A stretch of DNA of 64,000 bases from Dyella sp. GSA-30 (GCF_027924605.1 NZ_AP027042.1:4069524-4133523), one strand, 5' to 3'; positions 29,447-38,467 are shown, counted from the stretch's first letter. Translations and numbers: made by a program. Notes: generated by a model not told the origin, from the letters alone.

Positions 29447-30096
29447 GCACCCTGCTTCCCGGCCACTGCCAGATCATCGATTTTGTTCTGCAACAAGGCA
29501 CCGCCCTGTGGCGCGTTTTGACCCAGGATCGCTTTAGCGGCCTCATAGGCCTTGCGCGCTTCCTCGGGGTGACCAAGCTTGACCTGCGCATCGCCGCGTA
29601 GTTCCTGGCTGATGCCTTCGTAGCTCTTTGCGGGCATGCGACCCAGGGTGGCGATGGCGTCATCGGCCTTGCCCTGCGCCAGCTGCACCTGCGCGGTACG
29701 GAACTGCATCAGCGCCTTCAATTGCGCGTCGCCGGCGTATTTCTCGGCATCGCCGAGCGCGGCCACGGCCTTGTCCAGCTGATTGGCCTGCACCAGGCGC
29801 TGCGCACGCTCGCTGGCGGCAAAGCTGGCGTAGGCGGTATCGCTATAGTCCTTGAGCAGGCTGTCGGTCAGCGTTTCGGCCAGATCGTTCTTTTTGGTCA
29901 GCACCGCCATCTGCATCTGCTGATAAAGCTCGGAGGCCTGTTCCTGGTGGCCTACGCGATGCGCGCGCCACTGCTGCCAACCGAAGATGCCCACCAGGCC
30001 GATGGCAATACCGACGATGATCGACAAGCCGTTCTGGCGCAGCCACTTCTGTACGCGTTCGCTCTGTTCGTAATCGTCGTACGCTTCAAATGCCAT
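29443..30096 (-). CDS. yfgM: YfgM-like periplasmic TPR protein
   Basis: A 217-residue inner-membrane-anchored protein. An N-terminal cytosolic stub (MAFEAYDDYEQSERVQKWLRQNG) precedes one membrane helix (LSIIVGIAIGLVGIFGWQQW), then a periplasmic TPR-like helical region (ALMQFRTAQVQLAQGKADDAI, GDAQVKLGHPEEARKAYEAA). In E. coli YfgM pairs with PpiD at the SecYEG translocon and its cytosolic part affects RcsB. It precedes bamB with a 4-bp overlap. Confidence 0.92.
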   Translation of the reverse strand: MAFEAYDDYEQSERVQKWLRQNGLSIIVGIAIGLVGIFGWQQWRAHRVGHQEQASELYQQMQMAVLTKKNDLAETLTDSLLKDYSDTAYASFAASERAQRLVQANQLDKAVAALGDAEKYAGDAQLKALMQFRTAQVQLAQGKADDAIATLGRMPAKSYEGISQELRGDAQVKLGHPEEARKAYEAAKAILGQNAPQGGALLQNKIDDLAVAGKQGA

Positions 30097-30261
30097 GCTT
30101 AAAGTTCACCGTTGAAAAGACCACGCAGGACCAGCGCCGGCAGACAGCGCCTGTTGCGGAAAAAGTCGAGCCTCGCCCGGCGGAAGGCCGGCGGGCGGAC
30201 AATACCCAAGCATAACGTAACTTGCCCCCGGCCGCGTAGCCGGCGGGCAAGCGGGAGCCGA

Positions 30262-31299
30262 TCAGAAGTTGGCGGGACTGGCCTTGCCGTCCTGCACTTC
30301 GATACGGAAATGCGCCACATTGGCGCGGCGATAGCTGTCCAGCGGCATCGGCTGGCCATCGAGCGTCACCTGTGCGCCGTTGGCATTGCCGATACGTACA
30401 TCCAGCGGCTGATCGCTCTGATAGGTCTTGCTGGTGCCCGCACGAAGCAGGCCGTATTCGAGCTTTGAGCCATCCTTGCGGATGATCTCCACCCAGCTGT
30501 CGCTGGGTAGGCTCAGCACGAGGCTGTGCGCACCGGAACCGGCGACCTGCGGCGCGGCGATCTCCGGCTTGGCGGTCGCGTTGTCGTTGCTCAGGTTCGG
30601 GAACGGCGCCATGGATGCCAACAGCGGCTGCTGGTCGTCCTGGCGCTGCGGCTGCGCTGCTGCCGCCGGCGTGGTCGCCGTGCTGCTGGACGCGGGATTG
30701 GCCGACGCCATCGTGGTAGCCGTCGTGATCGCGCTGCTGCCCGATGCGGCCGGCAGCACCTGCTCCTGCTGCGCCACCGGCGTTGCATCGAGCGGGGCCA
30801 GATGGCTGACATCGCGATCGAACGCCCCGCGCATGCCCAGCCAGATCGCCGGCACGGCGATCACGCCGGTCAGCACCACGTAGGTTGCCGCGCGAAGGTA
30901 GTTTTCAAGCAGATAGCGCGAATGCGAAATGCCGCCGGTCGCCACCAGCGTGGGCTGGACCTGGCTCGGCTTCAGGCGCTGGATTTCAGCCTGGATCGCC
31001 GATTCTTCGACACCTACGTGCTGACCGTACTTGGTCAGGTAGCCGGCCAGATAAACCTGGTAGTCGATGCCGCTGTAATCGCCGCTTTCGAGTTGGCGAA
31101 CAACCCGAATCGGCAGACGCAACGTATGAGCGCAAGCTTCTACGCTCAGGCCACGTGCTTCGCGGGCCGCGCGCAGGCGGGCACCAAAGGATTCAGTCGC
31201 TTCATGCGTCGTCGATGTGCCCACGCCCGTCGCGGACGTGTTGAACAGATCAATGTCGCCCTGAGCGTGTTCGGCCGGTTGTGACGGATTGGAAGTCAT
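30262..31299 (-). CDS. rodZ: Cytoskeletal protein RodZ
   Basis: A 345-residue bitopic protein linking MreB to the cell-wall elongation machine. Residues ~35-105 are a Xre-like helix-turn-helix (FGARLRAAREARGLSVEACA... GYLTKYGQHVG), residues ~133-155 a membrane helix (AATYVVLTGVIAVPAIWLG). An Ala/Thr/Gln-rich periplasmic linker follows, then the C-terminal DUF4115 beta domain (LVLSLPSDSWVEIIRKDGSK). The ATG overlaps the pilW stop (ATGA). Downstream, ispG and hisS, often present before yfgM, are absent. Confidence 0.95.
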   Translation of the reverse strand: MTSNPSQPAEHAQGDIDLFNTSATGVGTSTTHEATESFGARLRAAREARGLSVEACAHTLRLPIRVVRQLESGDYSGIDYQVYLAGYLTKYGQHVGVEESAIQAEIQRLKPSQVQPTLVATGGISHSRYLLENYLRAATYVVLTGVIAVPAIWLGMRGAFDRDVSHLAPLDATPVAQQEQVLPAASGSSAITTATTMASANPASSSTATTPAAAAQPQRQDDQQPLLASMAPFPNLSNDNATAKPEIAAPQVAGSGAHSLVLSLPSDSWVEIIRKDGSKLEYGLLRAGTSKTYQSDQPLDVRIGNANGAQVTLDGQPMPLDSYRRANVAHFRIEVQDGKASPANF

Positions 31300-32084
31300 G
31301 GGCTAGCAGTAGTATCGAGGGCACGCGCCTGTTCCGAGTCCGGGAACTGGGTCTGAAGTCGCCTGCTGTAATTAAGGGCCGCATCCCTGTTGCCCAGGCG
31401 GGATTCGATGTCGTGACCGAGCTTGAGTGCCTGCGGGCTGCTGCTGGATGGCCCAAGGGCATCGTAGCGCTGCATGAAAGCACGTGCACGGAACGCATCG
31501 TTACGCTGATAAAGCATGTTGGCGAGCTGATAGAGCGCCTCGCCATTGTTCGAATCGATCGCCAACGCCTTGCGGAAAGATTCTTCCGCGCCGGCAACAT
31601 CGCCATTGCGCGATTGACAGCTACCGGCATTCGTCCAGGCCAGCGACGGCGTCTGATAGAACGGATCGGCAACGGCTTTCTGGAAATACGGCATGGCTTC
31701 GGCCGCGCGACCGGAGTTGCACAGGAATACACCCAGATTGTTGTTCGGGCCCCCGCGAGCCGGGTCGATTTCCAGCGCCTTGCGGTAGTGCAGCTCGGCG
31801 TTGGGTTGATCCTTGATGCGCTCGTAAACCACGGCGATGACGGTTTGCGCCGGCTCGTAGTTGGGGTTGTACTTGAGCGCCTTGTTGAGTTGCTCCAACG
31901 CGCCCTGCAGATCGTTGTTCTGCATGTACTGCTGGCCGAGCTGAGTCAGGATGCGCGCGCCGTCCTCGTTCTTGTTGGACTTGGTTTCACGCAAACGGCT
32001 TTCGGGTGTGTCAGGGCCGGTCGTCACGCAACCGGCAAGCGCCAGCATCAGTCCTACGGACAGAGCCGCACGATCAAGCCGCAT
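31296..32084 (-). CDS. pilW: Type IV pilus assembly lipoprotein PilW/PilF
   Basis: A 262-residue outer-membrane lipoprotein that helps the PilQ secretin form multimers. Lipobox LMLALAGC (Cys ~19) and about six TPR repeats ([60 protein letters not shown]). Start at 32084 (MRLDRAAL) is chosen because GAGGGG lies seven bases upstream; it overlaps the rlmN 3' end by 11 bp. The rlmN-pilW-rodZ order is conserved in gammaproteobacteria. Confidence 0.93.
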   Translation of the reverse strand: MRLDRAALSVGLMLALAGCVTTGPDTPESRLRETKSNKNEDGARILTQLGQQYMQNNDLQGALEQLNKALKYNPNYEPAQTVIAVVYERIKDQPNAELHYRKALEIDPARGGPNNNLGVFLCNSGRAAEAMPYFQKAVADPFYQTPSLAWTNAGSCQSRNGDVAGAEESFRKALAIDSNNGEALYQLANMLYQRNDAFRARAFMQRYDALGPSSSSPQALKLGHDIESRLGNRDAALNYSRRLQTQFPDSEQARALDTTASP

Positions 32085-33216
32085 GGGCGGACCCCTCATC
32101 CAGACGCTTGCGGAATTCGGCCTGGCGACGCGTGCGATCGAGCACCTGCCCCTTCAACTGACCGCAAGCCGCATCGATGTCGTCGCCGCGCGTGCGACGC
32201 AGCATCGTCAGGATGCCGGCATTGAGCAACTGGGTCTGGAAAGCGCGAATGACTTCGACGTCCGAACGCTCGAAACGCGTACCGGGAAATGGATTGAAGG
32301 GAATCAGGTTGACCTTGCAATTGGGCAGGCGACGCATCAGCTTGATCAACTGGCGTGCATGCTCGGGCTGGTCGTTGATGCCCTTCATCAAGGTGTATTC
32401 GAAGGTGATCGACGTACGCGGCTTGCGTGCCAGCCAACGCAGGCAGGAGGCCACGAGTTCGGCGATCGGATACCGCTTGTTGAGCGGCACCAGTTCAGTG
32501 CGCAGTTCGTCGTTGGCCGCGTGCAGCGACACCGCCAGCGAGACATCAATGGATTCGGACAGCTTGTCGATCATCGGCACCAGGCCGGCGGTCGACAGGG
32601 TCACGCGCTTGGACGCCAGGCCAAAGCCGAAGTCGTCGCGCATCAGGCTCATCGCCTTGACCACGTTGTCGAAGTTCAGCAGCGGCTCGCCCATGCCCAT
32701 CATCACCACATTGGTGATGCGACGGTTCTGATGCGTGACATTGCCCAGGTGCTTGGCCGCCACCCACATCTGACCGATGATCTCGGACGTGGCGAGGTTG
32801 CGGTTGAAGCCCTGCGTCGCGGTAGAACAGAACTGGCAGTTGAGGCCGCAGCCGACCTGCGAGGACACGCACAGCGTGCCGCGCGTGGGCTCGGGAATAT
32901 AGACCGCTTCGACGGCATTGCCGCCGTCCATGCCCAACAGCCATTTGTGCGTGCCGTCGGCCGCGCCCTTGTCGAACATCGTCTTGGGCGGCCCGACATA
33001 GCAGGTCGCTTCGAGCTTGGCTCGAAGCGACCTGCCTACATCGGTCATGTTTTCGAAGTTGTCTTCCAGGCGGTGGTAGATCCACTTCATCACCTGATCG
33101 GCGCGATAAGGCTTCTCGCCGATACCGGCGAAGAAATCGCGCAGGCCCTGTCGATCGAAATCGAGCAGATTGACCTTGTCGTTGGGGGTGACTTCAACCT
33201 GGTTCACTTGCGTCAT
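32074..33216 (-). CDS. rlmN: Dual-specificity 23S rRNA/tRNA methyltransferase RlmN
   Basis: A 380-residue radical-SAM enzyme methylating C2 of A2503 in 23S rRNA and A37 of some tRNAs. The cluster motif is CGLNCQFCS, the SAM-binding GMGEPLLN follows, and the second catalytic Cys is in the C-terminal [14 protein letters not shown]. Start at 33216 (MTQVNQVEV). Odd point: codons for about residues 63-76 ([14 protein letters not shown]) are spelled by a 35-bp palindrome, and TCYVGPP stands where relatives usually have a sequence like EAEVRAP. Reading frame and length are kept, so the enzyme is probably functional. 4 bp after ndk. Confidence 0.96.
   Translation of the reverse strand: MTQVNQVEVTPNDKVNLLDFDRQGLRDFFAGIGEKPYRADQVMKWIYHRLEDNFENMTDVGRSLRAKLEATCYVGPPKTMFDKGAADGTHKWLLGMDGGNAVEAVYIPEPTRGTLCVSSQVGCGLNCQFCSTATQGFNRNLATSEIIGQMWVAAKHLGNVTHQNRRITNVVMMGMGEPLLNFDNVVKAMSLMRDDFGFGLASKRVTLSTAGLVPMIDKLSESIDVSLAVSLHAANDELRTELVPLNKRYPIAELVASCLRWLARKPRTSITFEYTLMKGINDQPEHARQLIKLMRRLPNCKVNLIPFNPFPGTRFERSDVEVIRAFQTQLLNAGILTMLRRTRGDDIDAACGQLKGQVLDRTRRQAEFRKRLDEGSAHAA
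33001..33035. repeat. Perfect palindrome inside rlmN coding sequence
   Basis: Arms GCAGGTCGCTTCGAGC and GCTCGAAGCGACCTGC pair over 16 bp with a 3-base loop; flanking ATAG/CTAC nearly extends the stem. It begins with a GTAGG-type end similar to REP-like elements. A 16-bp perfect stem is very unlikely by chance in 64 kb. It lies wholly within the rlmN frame. Confidence 0.9.
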
Positions 33217-33220
33217 GACC

Positions 33221-33646
33221 TCAGCGCGAAAAGACTTCCGTCTCGGCGAAGAAATAAGCGATTTCGACCTTGGCCGTCTCGGCCGCGTCCGAACCGTGCA
33301 CCGCATTGGCGTCGATCGAATCGGCGAAATCGGCGCGGATCGTACCCGGCGCAGCGTCCTTCGGATTGGTCGCACCCATCAGCTCACGATGCTTCAGGAT
33401 CGCGTTCTCGCCTTCCAACGCCTGGATGATCACCGGACCGGAGATCATGAACTCGACCAGCGCATTGAAGAACGGACGCTCGCGATGCACCGCGTAGAAG
33501 CCTTCGGCTTCACGACGCGACAGATGCTTCATCTTCGCAGCCACGACCTTCAGGCCGGCCTTTTCGAAGCGTGCGTAGATTTCACCGATCACGTTCTTGG
33601 CAACGGCGTCGGGCTTGATAATGGAAAGGGTGCGCTCCAGCGCCAT
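33221..33646 (-). CDS. ndk: Nucleoside diphosphate kinase
   Basis: A 141-residue cytosolic enzyme balancing NTP and dNTP pools by ping-pong phosphate transfer. The active-site His is in NAVHGSDA (~residue 117), and the N-terminal [23 protein letters not shown], and [18 protein letters not shown] are canonical. Length is normal. First gene of the ndk-rlmN-pilW-rodZ series, with 4 bp to rlmN. Confidence 0.98.
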   Translation of the reverse strand: MALERTLSIIKPDAVAKNVIGEIYARFEKAGLKVVAAKMKHLSRREAEGFYAVHRERPFFNALVEFMISGPVIIQALEGENAILKHRELMGATNPKDAAPGTIRADFADSIDANAVHGSDAAETAKVEIAYFFAETEVFSR

Positions 33647-33826
33647 AGTCGATCTGCTCCGGGAAACGGTTTTTGAGTTTTTGTGCTTGGGCGGTGCCGA
33701 CCCCCCGGCCGGCGGATTTTGGCCAAATCCGTCAAGAAATATGGATTTAGCGCGGGAAAGTCTGACAGATTCTAGCGGATACGCAAGTTGTACACATACA
33801 AGGGGACATGCTCTGTATGAAAGGTC

Positions 33827-33842
33827 TCAAACAAACGTTTGA
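33827..33842. promoter_or_regulatory. PsrA-type operator 1 (psrA promoter)
   Basis: TCAAAC-AAAC-GTTTGA: six-base arms symmetric around four bases, matching the published PsrA box form (G/C)AAAC-N2-4-GTTT(G/C). It overlaps the probable -35 element of the psrA promoter. Confidence 0.8.
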
Positions 33843-33865
33843 CGGAAGCGTTCGACCGATATAAT
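33839..33865 (+). promoter_or_regulatory. Probable sigma-70 promoter of psrA-fadB-fadA
   Basis: TTGACG at 33839-33844 and TATAAT at 33860-33865, spaced 15 bp (slightly short; TTTGAC gives 16). Operator 1 covers the -35 and operator 2 covers the expected start of transcription near 33872. This arrangement predicts repression of the operon by its own first product. Confidence 0.7.
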
Positions 33866-33866
33866 C

Positions 33867-33882
33867 TTAAACGATCGTTTGA
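33867..33882. promoter_or_regulatory. PsrA-type operator 2 (psrA promoter)
   Basis: TTAAAC-GATC-GTTTGA, with a perfect AAACGATCGTTT core. Its centre is 40 bp from that of operator 1 and it covers the predicted transcription start. Same arm and spacing pattern as operator 1 and as the site upstream of fadH. Confidence 0.8.
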
Positions 33883-33904
33883 CTCCTACCGCCCAGGCCA
33901 GAAC

Positions 33905-34522
33905 GTGCAGACATCACAGCAATCGACCAAAGAACGCATCCTCAGTGCCGCCGAAGTGTTGTTTGCAAGGCACGGATTCGACGGCGCTTCGCTGCGCCAA
34001 CTCACCGCCGCCGCCGGGGTCAACCTCGCCGCGGTCAATTACCACTTCGGCTCGAAGGACCGCCTCGTCGAAGAGGTCTTCCGGCGCCGGCTGGACGAGC
34101 TCAACAGCCGCCGCCTGAAGGCGCTATCGCGCATTTCCGGCGACCCCGGGACGACCCTCGAAGACGTGCTGGCTGCCTTTATCAAGCCCGCGCTGGAGCT
34201 GTCACACGATGGCAGCGGCACGCTGTTCATGCGCGTACTGGCTCGGGCCTTCGCCGAGCACGACGACACCCTGCGCAAATTCCTGTCGGAGAACTACGGC
34301 CATGTCATGCGCCAGTTCACCGCCGAATTCGCCCGCCTGCTCCCGCACCTGAGCAAGGAAGAGCTGTATTGGCGCGTCGACCTTGTCACCGGCGCCCTTA
34401 CCCACGCCATGTCGGGCTTCGGCATGATTCAGCGCAAGAGCGATGTCACCGAAACGGTCCATCGTGAGCAGACTGCCGCCCATCTGATTCGTTTTGCCGC
34501 CGCCGGCCTCAGCCATCCCTGA
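33905..34522 (+). CDS. psrA: TetR-family fatty-acid regulator, PsrA-like
   Basis: A 205-residue TetR protein. The helix-turn-helix region (ERILSAAEVLFARHGFDGAS, then AAAGVNLAAVNYHFGSKDRL) closely follows Pseudomonas PsrA, the long-chain acyl-CoA-responsive repressor of beta-oxidation genes. The C-terminal ligand domain contains LFMRVLARAFAEHDDTLRKFL and ELYWRVDLVTGALTHAMSG. The GTG at 33905 is chosen as start because the frame's first ATG (33839) lies within the promoter itself. First gene of the operon with the two beta-oxidation genes, and two PsrA-type boxes flank its promoter. Confidence 0.88.
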   Translation: MQTSQQSTKERILSAAEVLFARHGFDGASLRQLTAAAGVNLAAVNYHFGSKDRLVEEVFRRRLDELNSRRLKALSRISGDPGTTLEDVLAAFIKPALELSHDGSGTLFMRVLARAFAEHDDTLRKFLSENYGHVMRQFTAEFARLLPHLSKEELYWRVDLVTGALTHAMSGFGMIQRKSDVTETVHREQTAAHLIRFAAAGLSHP

Positions 34523-34586
34523 GTCGAGCCTGGCACCCGTCTTTAACGCAAGCACCTTCAGTGTCCGTACTTCGTCGGAGATCCCA

Positions 34587-36974
34587 ATGACTGCTCCATC
34601 TTCATCAACGTCCGCCCTACGAATTCGCAAAGCCGCGGTACTCGGCGCCGGTGTCATGGGCGCGCAGATTGCCGCGCACCTGACCAACGCCGGTGTCGAA
34701 ACCGTGCTGTTCGACCTGCCCGCCAAGGAAGGGCCCAAGAGCGGTATCGCCCTGAAGGCGATCGAGAACCTCAAGAAGTTGTCGCCTGCCCCGCTCGCCG
34801 AGAAGAACCTGGCCGCCGCGATCATCCCGGCCAACTACGACGAGGACATGGCGCACCTCAAGGACGTCGACCTGGTGATCGAAGCGATCGCCGAAAAGAT
34901 GGACTGGAAGCTGGATCTCTACACGAAGATCGCGCCGCATCTGTCCAAGACCGCGATCATCGCGTCCAATACCTCGGGCCTGTCGATCAACGGCTTGGCC
35001 GAAGCGCTGCCCGAAGACATGCGCCATCGTTTCAGCGGCGTGCATTTCTTCAATCCGCCGCGCTACATGCATCTGGTCGAACTGATCCCGACCAAACTCA
35101 CCGACAAGAACGTGCTGGACGGCCTTGAAGCCTTCCTGACCACGACCGTCGGCAAGGGCGTGGTCATCGCCAAGGACACACCGAACTTCATCGGCAACCG
35201 CATCGGCGTGTTCTCGATGCTGTCGACGATGTATCACACCGAACAGTTCAAGCTCGGCTTCGACACCGTCGATGCGCTGACCGGTCCAGCCGTGGGCCGT
35301 CCCAAGAGTGCGACCTACCGCACCGCCGACGTCGTCGGCCTGGACACCATGGCGCACGTGATCAAGACCATGGCCGATACGCTGGCCGACGATCCGTGGC
35401 ACGAGTTCTTCAAGGCACCGGCATGGCTGCAGGGCCTGATCGAGCAAGGTGCGCTCGGCCAGAAGACCGGCGCCGGTTTCTATCGCAAGGCGGGCAAGGA
35501 CATCGTGGTGCTCGATGTCGCCAAGAAGGACTACCGCCCCTCCGAGCAGAAAGCCTCGGACGAAGTGACTGCCATCCTCGCCATCAAGGACCCGGCCGAG
35601 AAGTTCGGCAAGCTGCGCGCGTCGAGTGATGCGCAGGCGCAGTTCCTGTGGGCGACGTTCCGCGACCTGTTCCACTACACCGCCTATCACCTGGCCGATA
35701 TCGCCGACACCGCACGCGATGTCGATTTCGCCATTCGCTGGGGTTACGGCTGGAAGCTCGGTCCGTTCGAAACCTGGCAGGCCGCCGGCTGGCAGCAGGT
35801 GGCCAAGTGGATCGAGGAAGACATCGCCGCCGGCAAGACCATGAGCAAGGCACCGCTGCCCAAGTGGGTGACCGACGGCCGCACTGGCGTGCACGGCAAG
35901 AGCGGCTCGTACTCGGCCAGCGCCAACGCCGACAAGCCGCGTTCGCAGCATCCGGTTTATCAGCGCCAGCTGTTCCCCGATCCGATCCTCGGCGAGAAAT
36001 TCGATCAGGGCACGACCGTGTGGGAAAACGACGGCGTTCGTTTGTGGACGCTGGGCGATGATGGCATCGGCATCATCTCGTTCAAGACCAAGATGAACAC
36101 GGTCAACGATTTCGTGCTCGACGGTATCCAGCATGCGATCGGCATTGCCGAGGAAAAGCTCAAGGGCGTGGTGATCTGGCAGACCGGCGAGCCGTTCTCG
36201 GCCGGTGCCGATCTGAAGGGCGCGCTGGGCTTGCTGCAGGCCGGCAAGTTCGACGACTTCGACAAGATGGTCGCCAACTTCCAGCGCACCAGCATGCGTA
36301 TCAAGCATTCGCTGGTGCCGGTCGTGTCGGCCGTGCGCGGCCTTGCCCTCGGTGGCGGCTGCGAATTCCAGATGCATTCGGCGCGCACCGTTGCCGCACT
36401 GGAAAGCTATATCGGTCTGGTTGAAGCCGGCGTCGGCCTGCTGCCGGCCGGCGGTGGTCTGCATGAGCTGGCCGTACGCGCCGCACAGCAGAATCCGAGC
36501 GACCCGTTCGAAGCCTTGAAGAAGGTGTTCGAAACCATCGCGATGGCCAAGGTGGCTGGCAGCGCGCTGGAAGCGAAGGAGATGGGCCTGATGCGCGACA
36601 GCGACGTGGTCGTGTTCAATGCCTATGAGCTGCTCTACGTCGCCAAGAAGGTCGCGGCCTCACTGGCCGAAAGCGGCTATCGCCCGCCGTTGCCGGCACG
36701 TGCGATTCCGGTCGCCGGCGATGTCGGCACGGCCACGTTCAAGGCGTCGCTGGCAAACATGCAGGCCGGTTACTTCGCGTCGGAGCACGACGTGGAGATC
36801 GCCTCGCGCATTGCCGACACCTTGTGCGGCGGCGTGATCGAGCGCGGCTCGCTGGTGGACGAGGAATGGCTGTTGGCGCTGGAGCGCAAGCATTTCGTCG
36901 AACTGGCGAAAACGGAAAAGACCCAGGCACGCATCGCACACACGATGACGACCGGCAAGCCGCTGCGTAACTAA
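34587..36974 (+). CDS. 3-hydroxyacyl-CoA dehydrogenase / enoyl-CoA hydratase (FadN-type)
   Basis: A 795-residue multifunctional beta-oxidation enzyme. The hydroxyacyl-CoA dehydrogenase is N-terminal (VLGAGVMGAQIAAHLTNAG, VHFFNPPRYMHLVE, GFYRKAGK, ~residues 12-410) and the crotonase-fold hydratase C-terminal (GEPFSAGADLKGAL, AVRGLALGGGCEFQMH, GLLPAGGG, ~490-700). This order is the reverse of E. coli FadB and matches the FadN type. GGAG precedes the ATG at 34587. It lies 64 bp after psrA and is followed by its thiolase, so the pair forms a complete beta-oxidation module. Confidence 0.95.
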   Translation: MTAPSSSTSALRIRKAAVLGAGVMGAQIAAHLTNAGVETVLFDLPAKEGPKSGIALKAIENLKKLSPAPLAEKNLAAAIIPANYDEDMAHLKDVDLVIEAIAEKMDWKLDLYTKIAPHLSKTAIIASNTSGLSINGLAEALPEDMRHRFSGVHFFNPPRYMHLVELIPTKLTDKNVLDGLEAFLTTTVGKGVVIAKDTPNFIGNRIGVFSMLSTMYHTEQFKLGFDTVDALTGPAVGRPKSATYRTADVVGLDTMAHVIKTMADTLADDPWHEFFKAPAWLQGLIEQGALGQKTGAGFYRKAGKDIVVLDVAKKDYRPSEQKASDEVTAILAIKDPAEKFGKLRASSDAQAQFLWATFRDLFHYTAYHLADIADTARDVDFAIRWGYGWKLGPFETWQAAGWQQVAKWIEEDIAAGKTMSKAPLPKWVTDGRTGVHGKSGSYSASANADKPRSQHPVYQRQLFPDPILGEKFDQGTTVWENDGVRLWTLGDDGIGIISFKTKMNTVNDFVLDGIQHAIGIAEEKLKGVVIWQTGEPFSAGADLKGALGLLQAGKFDDFDKMVANFQRTSMRIKHSLVPVVSAVRGLALGGGCEFQMHSARTVAALESYIGLVEAGVGLLPAGGGLHELAVRAAQQNPSDPFEALKKVFETIAMAKVAGSALEAKEMGLMRDSDVVVFNAYELLYVAKKVAASLAESGYRPPLPARAIPVAGDVGTATFKASLANMQAGYFASEHDVEIASRIADTLCGGVIERGSLVDEEWLLALERKHFVELAKTEKTQARIAHTMTTGKPLRN

Positions 36975-37029
36975 AAGCTCGTCGCTCCTGCTGACGCGGG
37001 AGCCCAGCGACTTCGTATCACTGCAAAGA

Positions 37030-37060
37030 CACTGGATCCCGGCCCACGCCGGGATGACGA
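37030..37060. repeat. GTCATCCCGG-type palindromic repeat (single unit)
   Basis: CACTGGATCCCGGCC-CAC-GCCGGGATGACGA, a common proteobacterial intergenic palindrome, lies between the fad genes in the middle of the operon. Two related units in opposite orientation are at 39506-39535 and 39603-39632. Confidence 0.85.
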
Positions 37061-37113
37061 ACAAAAAACCTAGCGCGTCGCAGCCTCGAAGCGCGACGCA
37101 ACGGAGCAAATCC

Positions 37114-38319
37114 ATGAGCAAGCAAGTGCAAGACGCTTATATCGTTGCCGCCATCCGCACACCCGTCGGCAAAGCGCCGCGCGGTGTCTTCCGCAACACC
37201 CGCCCGGACGACATGCTCGCCCACGTGATCCGTGCCGTGATGGCACAGGCACCGGGTATCGACCCGCACGAAATCGGCGACGCCATCATCGGCTGCGCCA
37301 TGCCCGAAGCCGAGCAAGGCATGAACGTGGCGCGCATCGGTGTGCTGCTGGCCGGCCTGCCGGACACCGTGCCGGGCGTCACCATCAACCGCTTCTGCTC
37401 GTCGGGCGTGCAGGCCATCGCCATGGCTGCCGATCGCATTCGCCTGGGCGAAGCGGACCTGATGATTGCCGGCGGCACCGAAAGCATGAGCATGGTGCCG
37501 ATGATGGGCCACAAGGTCGCGATGAATCCGGCGATCTTCAACAACGAGAACATCGGCATCGCCTACGGCATGGGCATCACCGCGGAAAACGTCGCCAAGC
37601 AGTGGAAGGTCAGCCGCGAAGAACAGGACACCTTCTCCGCCGCCAGCCACGACAAGGCGCTGGCTGCGATCAAGGCCGGCGAATTCAAGGACGAAATCAC
37701 CCCGTTCAAGCTCGACGATCACTACCCGGATCTGAAATCGCGCGGCATCAAGACCGATAGCCGCGTAATCGACACCGACGAAGGTCCGCGCCCGGGCAGC
37801 ACGGTCGAAGTGCTGGGCAAGCTCAAGCCGGTATTTCGCAATGGCCAGTTCGGCGGTTCGGTGACCGCGGGTAATTCGTCGCAGACCTCCGACGGTGCCG
37901 GCGCCTTGTTGCTGGCCAGTGAAGCTGCGATCAAGAAGTACAACCTGCAGCCGCTGGCGCGCTTTGTCGGCTTCTCGGTTGCCGGCGTCAAGCCGGAGAT
38001 CATGGGTATCGGCCCGAAGGAAGCGATTCCGAAGGCGCTCAAGCAGTGCGGCATGACCCAGGATCAGTTGGACTGGATCGAGCTCAACGAAGCGTTTGCC
38101 GCGCAGTCGCTGGCGGTGATCAAGGACCTGGGCCTGGATCCCTCCAAGGTCAACCCGCTCGGTGGTGCGATCGCACTCGGCCACCCGCTCGGCGCGACCG
38201 GTGCGATCCGTGCCGCCACGCTGATCCACGGTCTGCGTCGCCGCAAGCAGAAGTACGGCATGGTGACGATGTGCATCGGTACCGGCATGGGCGCGGCGGG
38301 GATTTTCGAAGCGCTTTGA
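37114..38319 (+). CDS. fadA: Acetyl-CoA acyltransferase (thiolase)
   Basis: A 401-residue thiolase catalysing the last step of beta-oxidation. The acyl-enzyme Cys is in NRFCSSGVQAIA (~residue 92), the active-site His in GGAIALGHPLGATG (~350), and the second Cys in MCIGTGMGAAG (~385). Start at 37114 (MSKQVQDAYIVAAIRTP) fits the family; longer frames pass through a palindromic repeat. It is the last gene of the psrA operon and is followed by a clear terminator. Confidence 0.95.
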   Translation: MSKQVQDAYIVAAIRTPVGKAPRGVFRNTRPDDMLAHVIRAVMAQAPGIDPHEIGDAIIGCAMPEAEQGMNVARIGVLLAGLPDTVPGVTINRFCSSGVQAIAMAADRIRLGEADLMIAGGTESMSMVPMMGHKVAMNPAIFNNENIGIAYGMGITAENVAKQWKVSREEQDTFSAASHDKALAAIKAGEFKDEITPFKLDDHYPDLKSRGIKTDSRVIDTDEGPRPGSTVEVLGKLKPVFRNGQFGGSVTAGNSSQTSDGAGALLLASEAAIKKYNLQPLARFVGFSVAGVKPEIMGIGPKEAIPKALKQCGMTQDQLDWIELNEAFAAQSLAVIKDLGLDPSKVNPLGGAIALGHPLGATGAIRAATLIHGLRRRKQKYGMVTMCIGTGMGAAGIFEAL

Positions 38320-38346
38320 TCCTTCGTTAGACGATGCTTCAAGTCC

Positions 38347-38378
38347 AGCGGCGGTGCGCAAGCATCGCCGCTTTTTAT
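38347..38378 (+). terminator. Intrinsic terminator of the psrA-fad operon
   Basis: Stem AGCGGCGGTGC / GCATCGCCGCT (10 of 11 pairs), tetraloop GCAA, then CTTTTTATT. It stands 28 bp after the thiolase stop. Confidence 0.9.
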
Positions 38379-38467
38379 TGCGTCGCGTTTGGGCGCGTGC
38401 TTTGACATTTCTGGAAGATGTCATCGTTCAAAATAACCGCCTTGCCGTTTGTCCAAGGAGCTATTCC

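Noticed and set aside
33839-33904. ATG at 33839 as the start of the TetR gene
   Set aside because: It lies within the -35 and operator region, ahead of the predicted transcription start; GTG 33905 gives the family's normal N-terminus.
34617-36464. Minus-strand open frame of 615 codons opposite the fad dehydrogenase/hydratase
   Set aside because: Shadow of the coding strand; no domain and no ribosome site.
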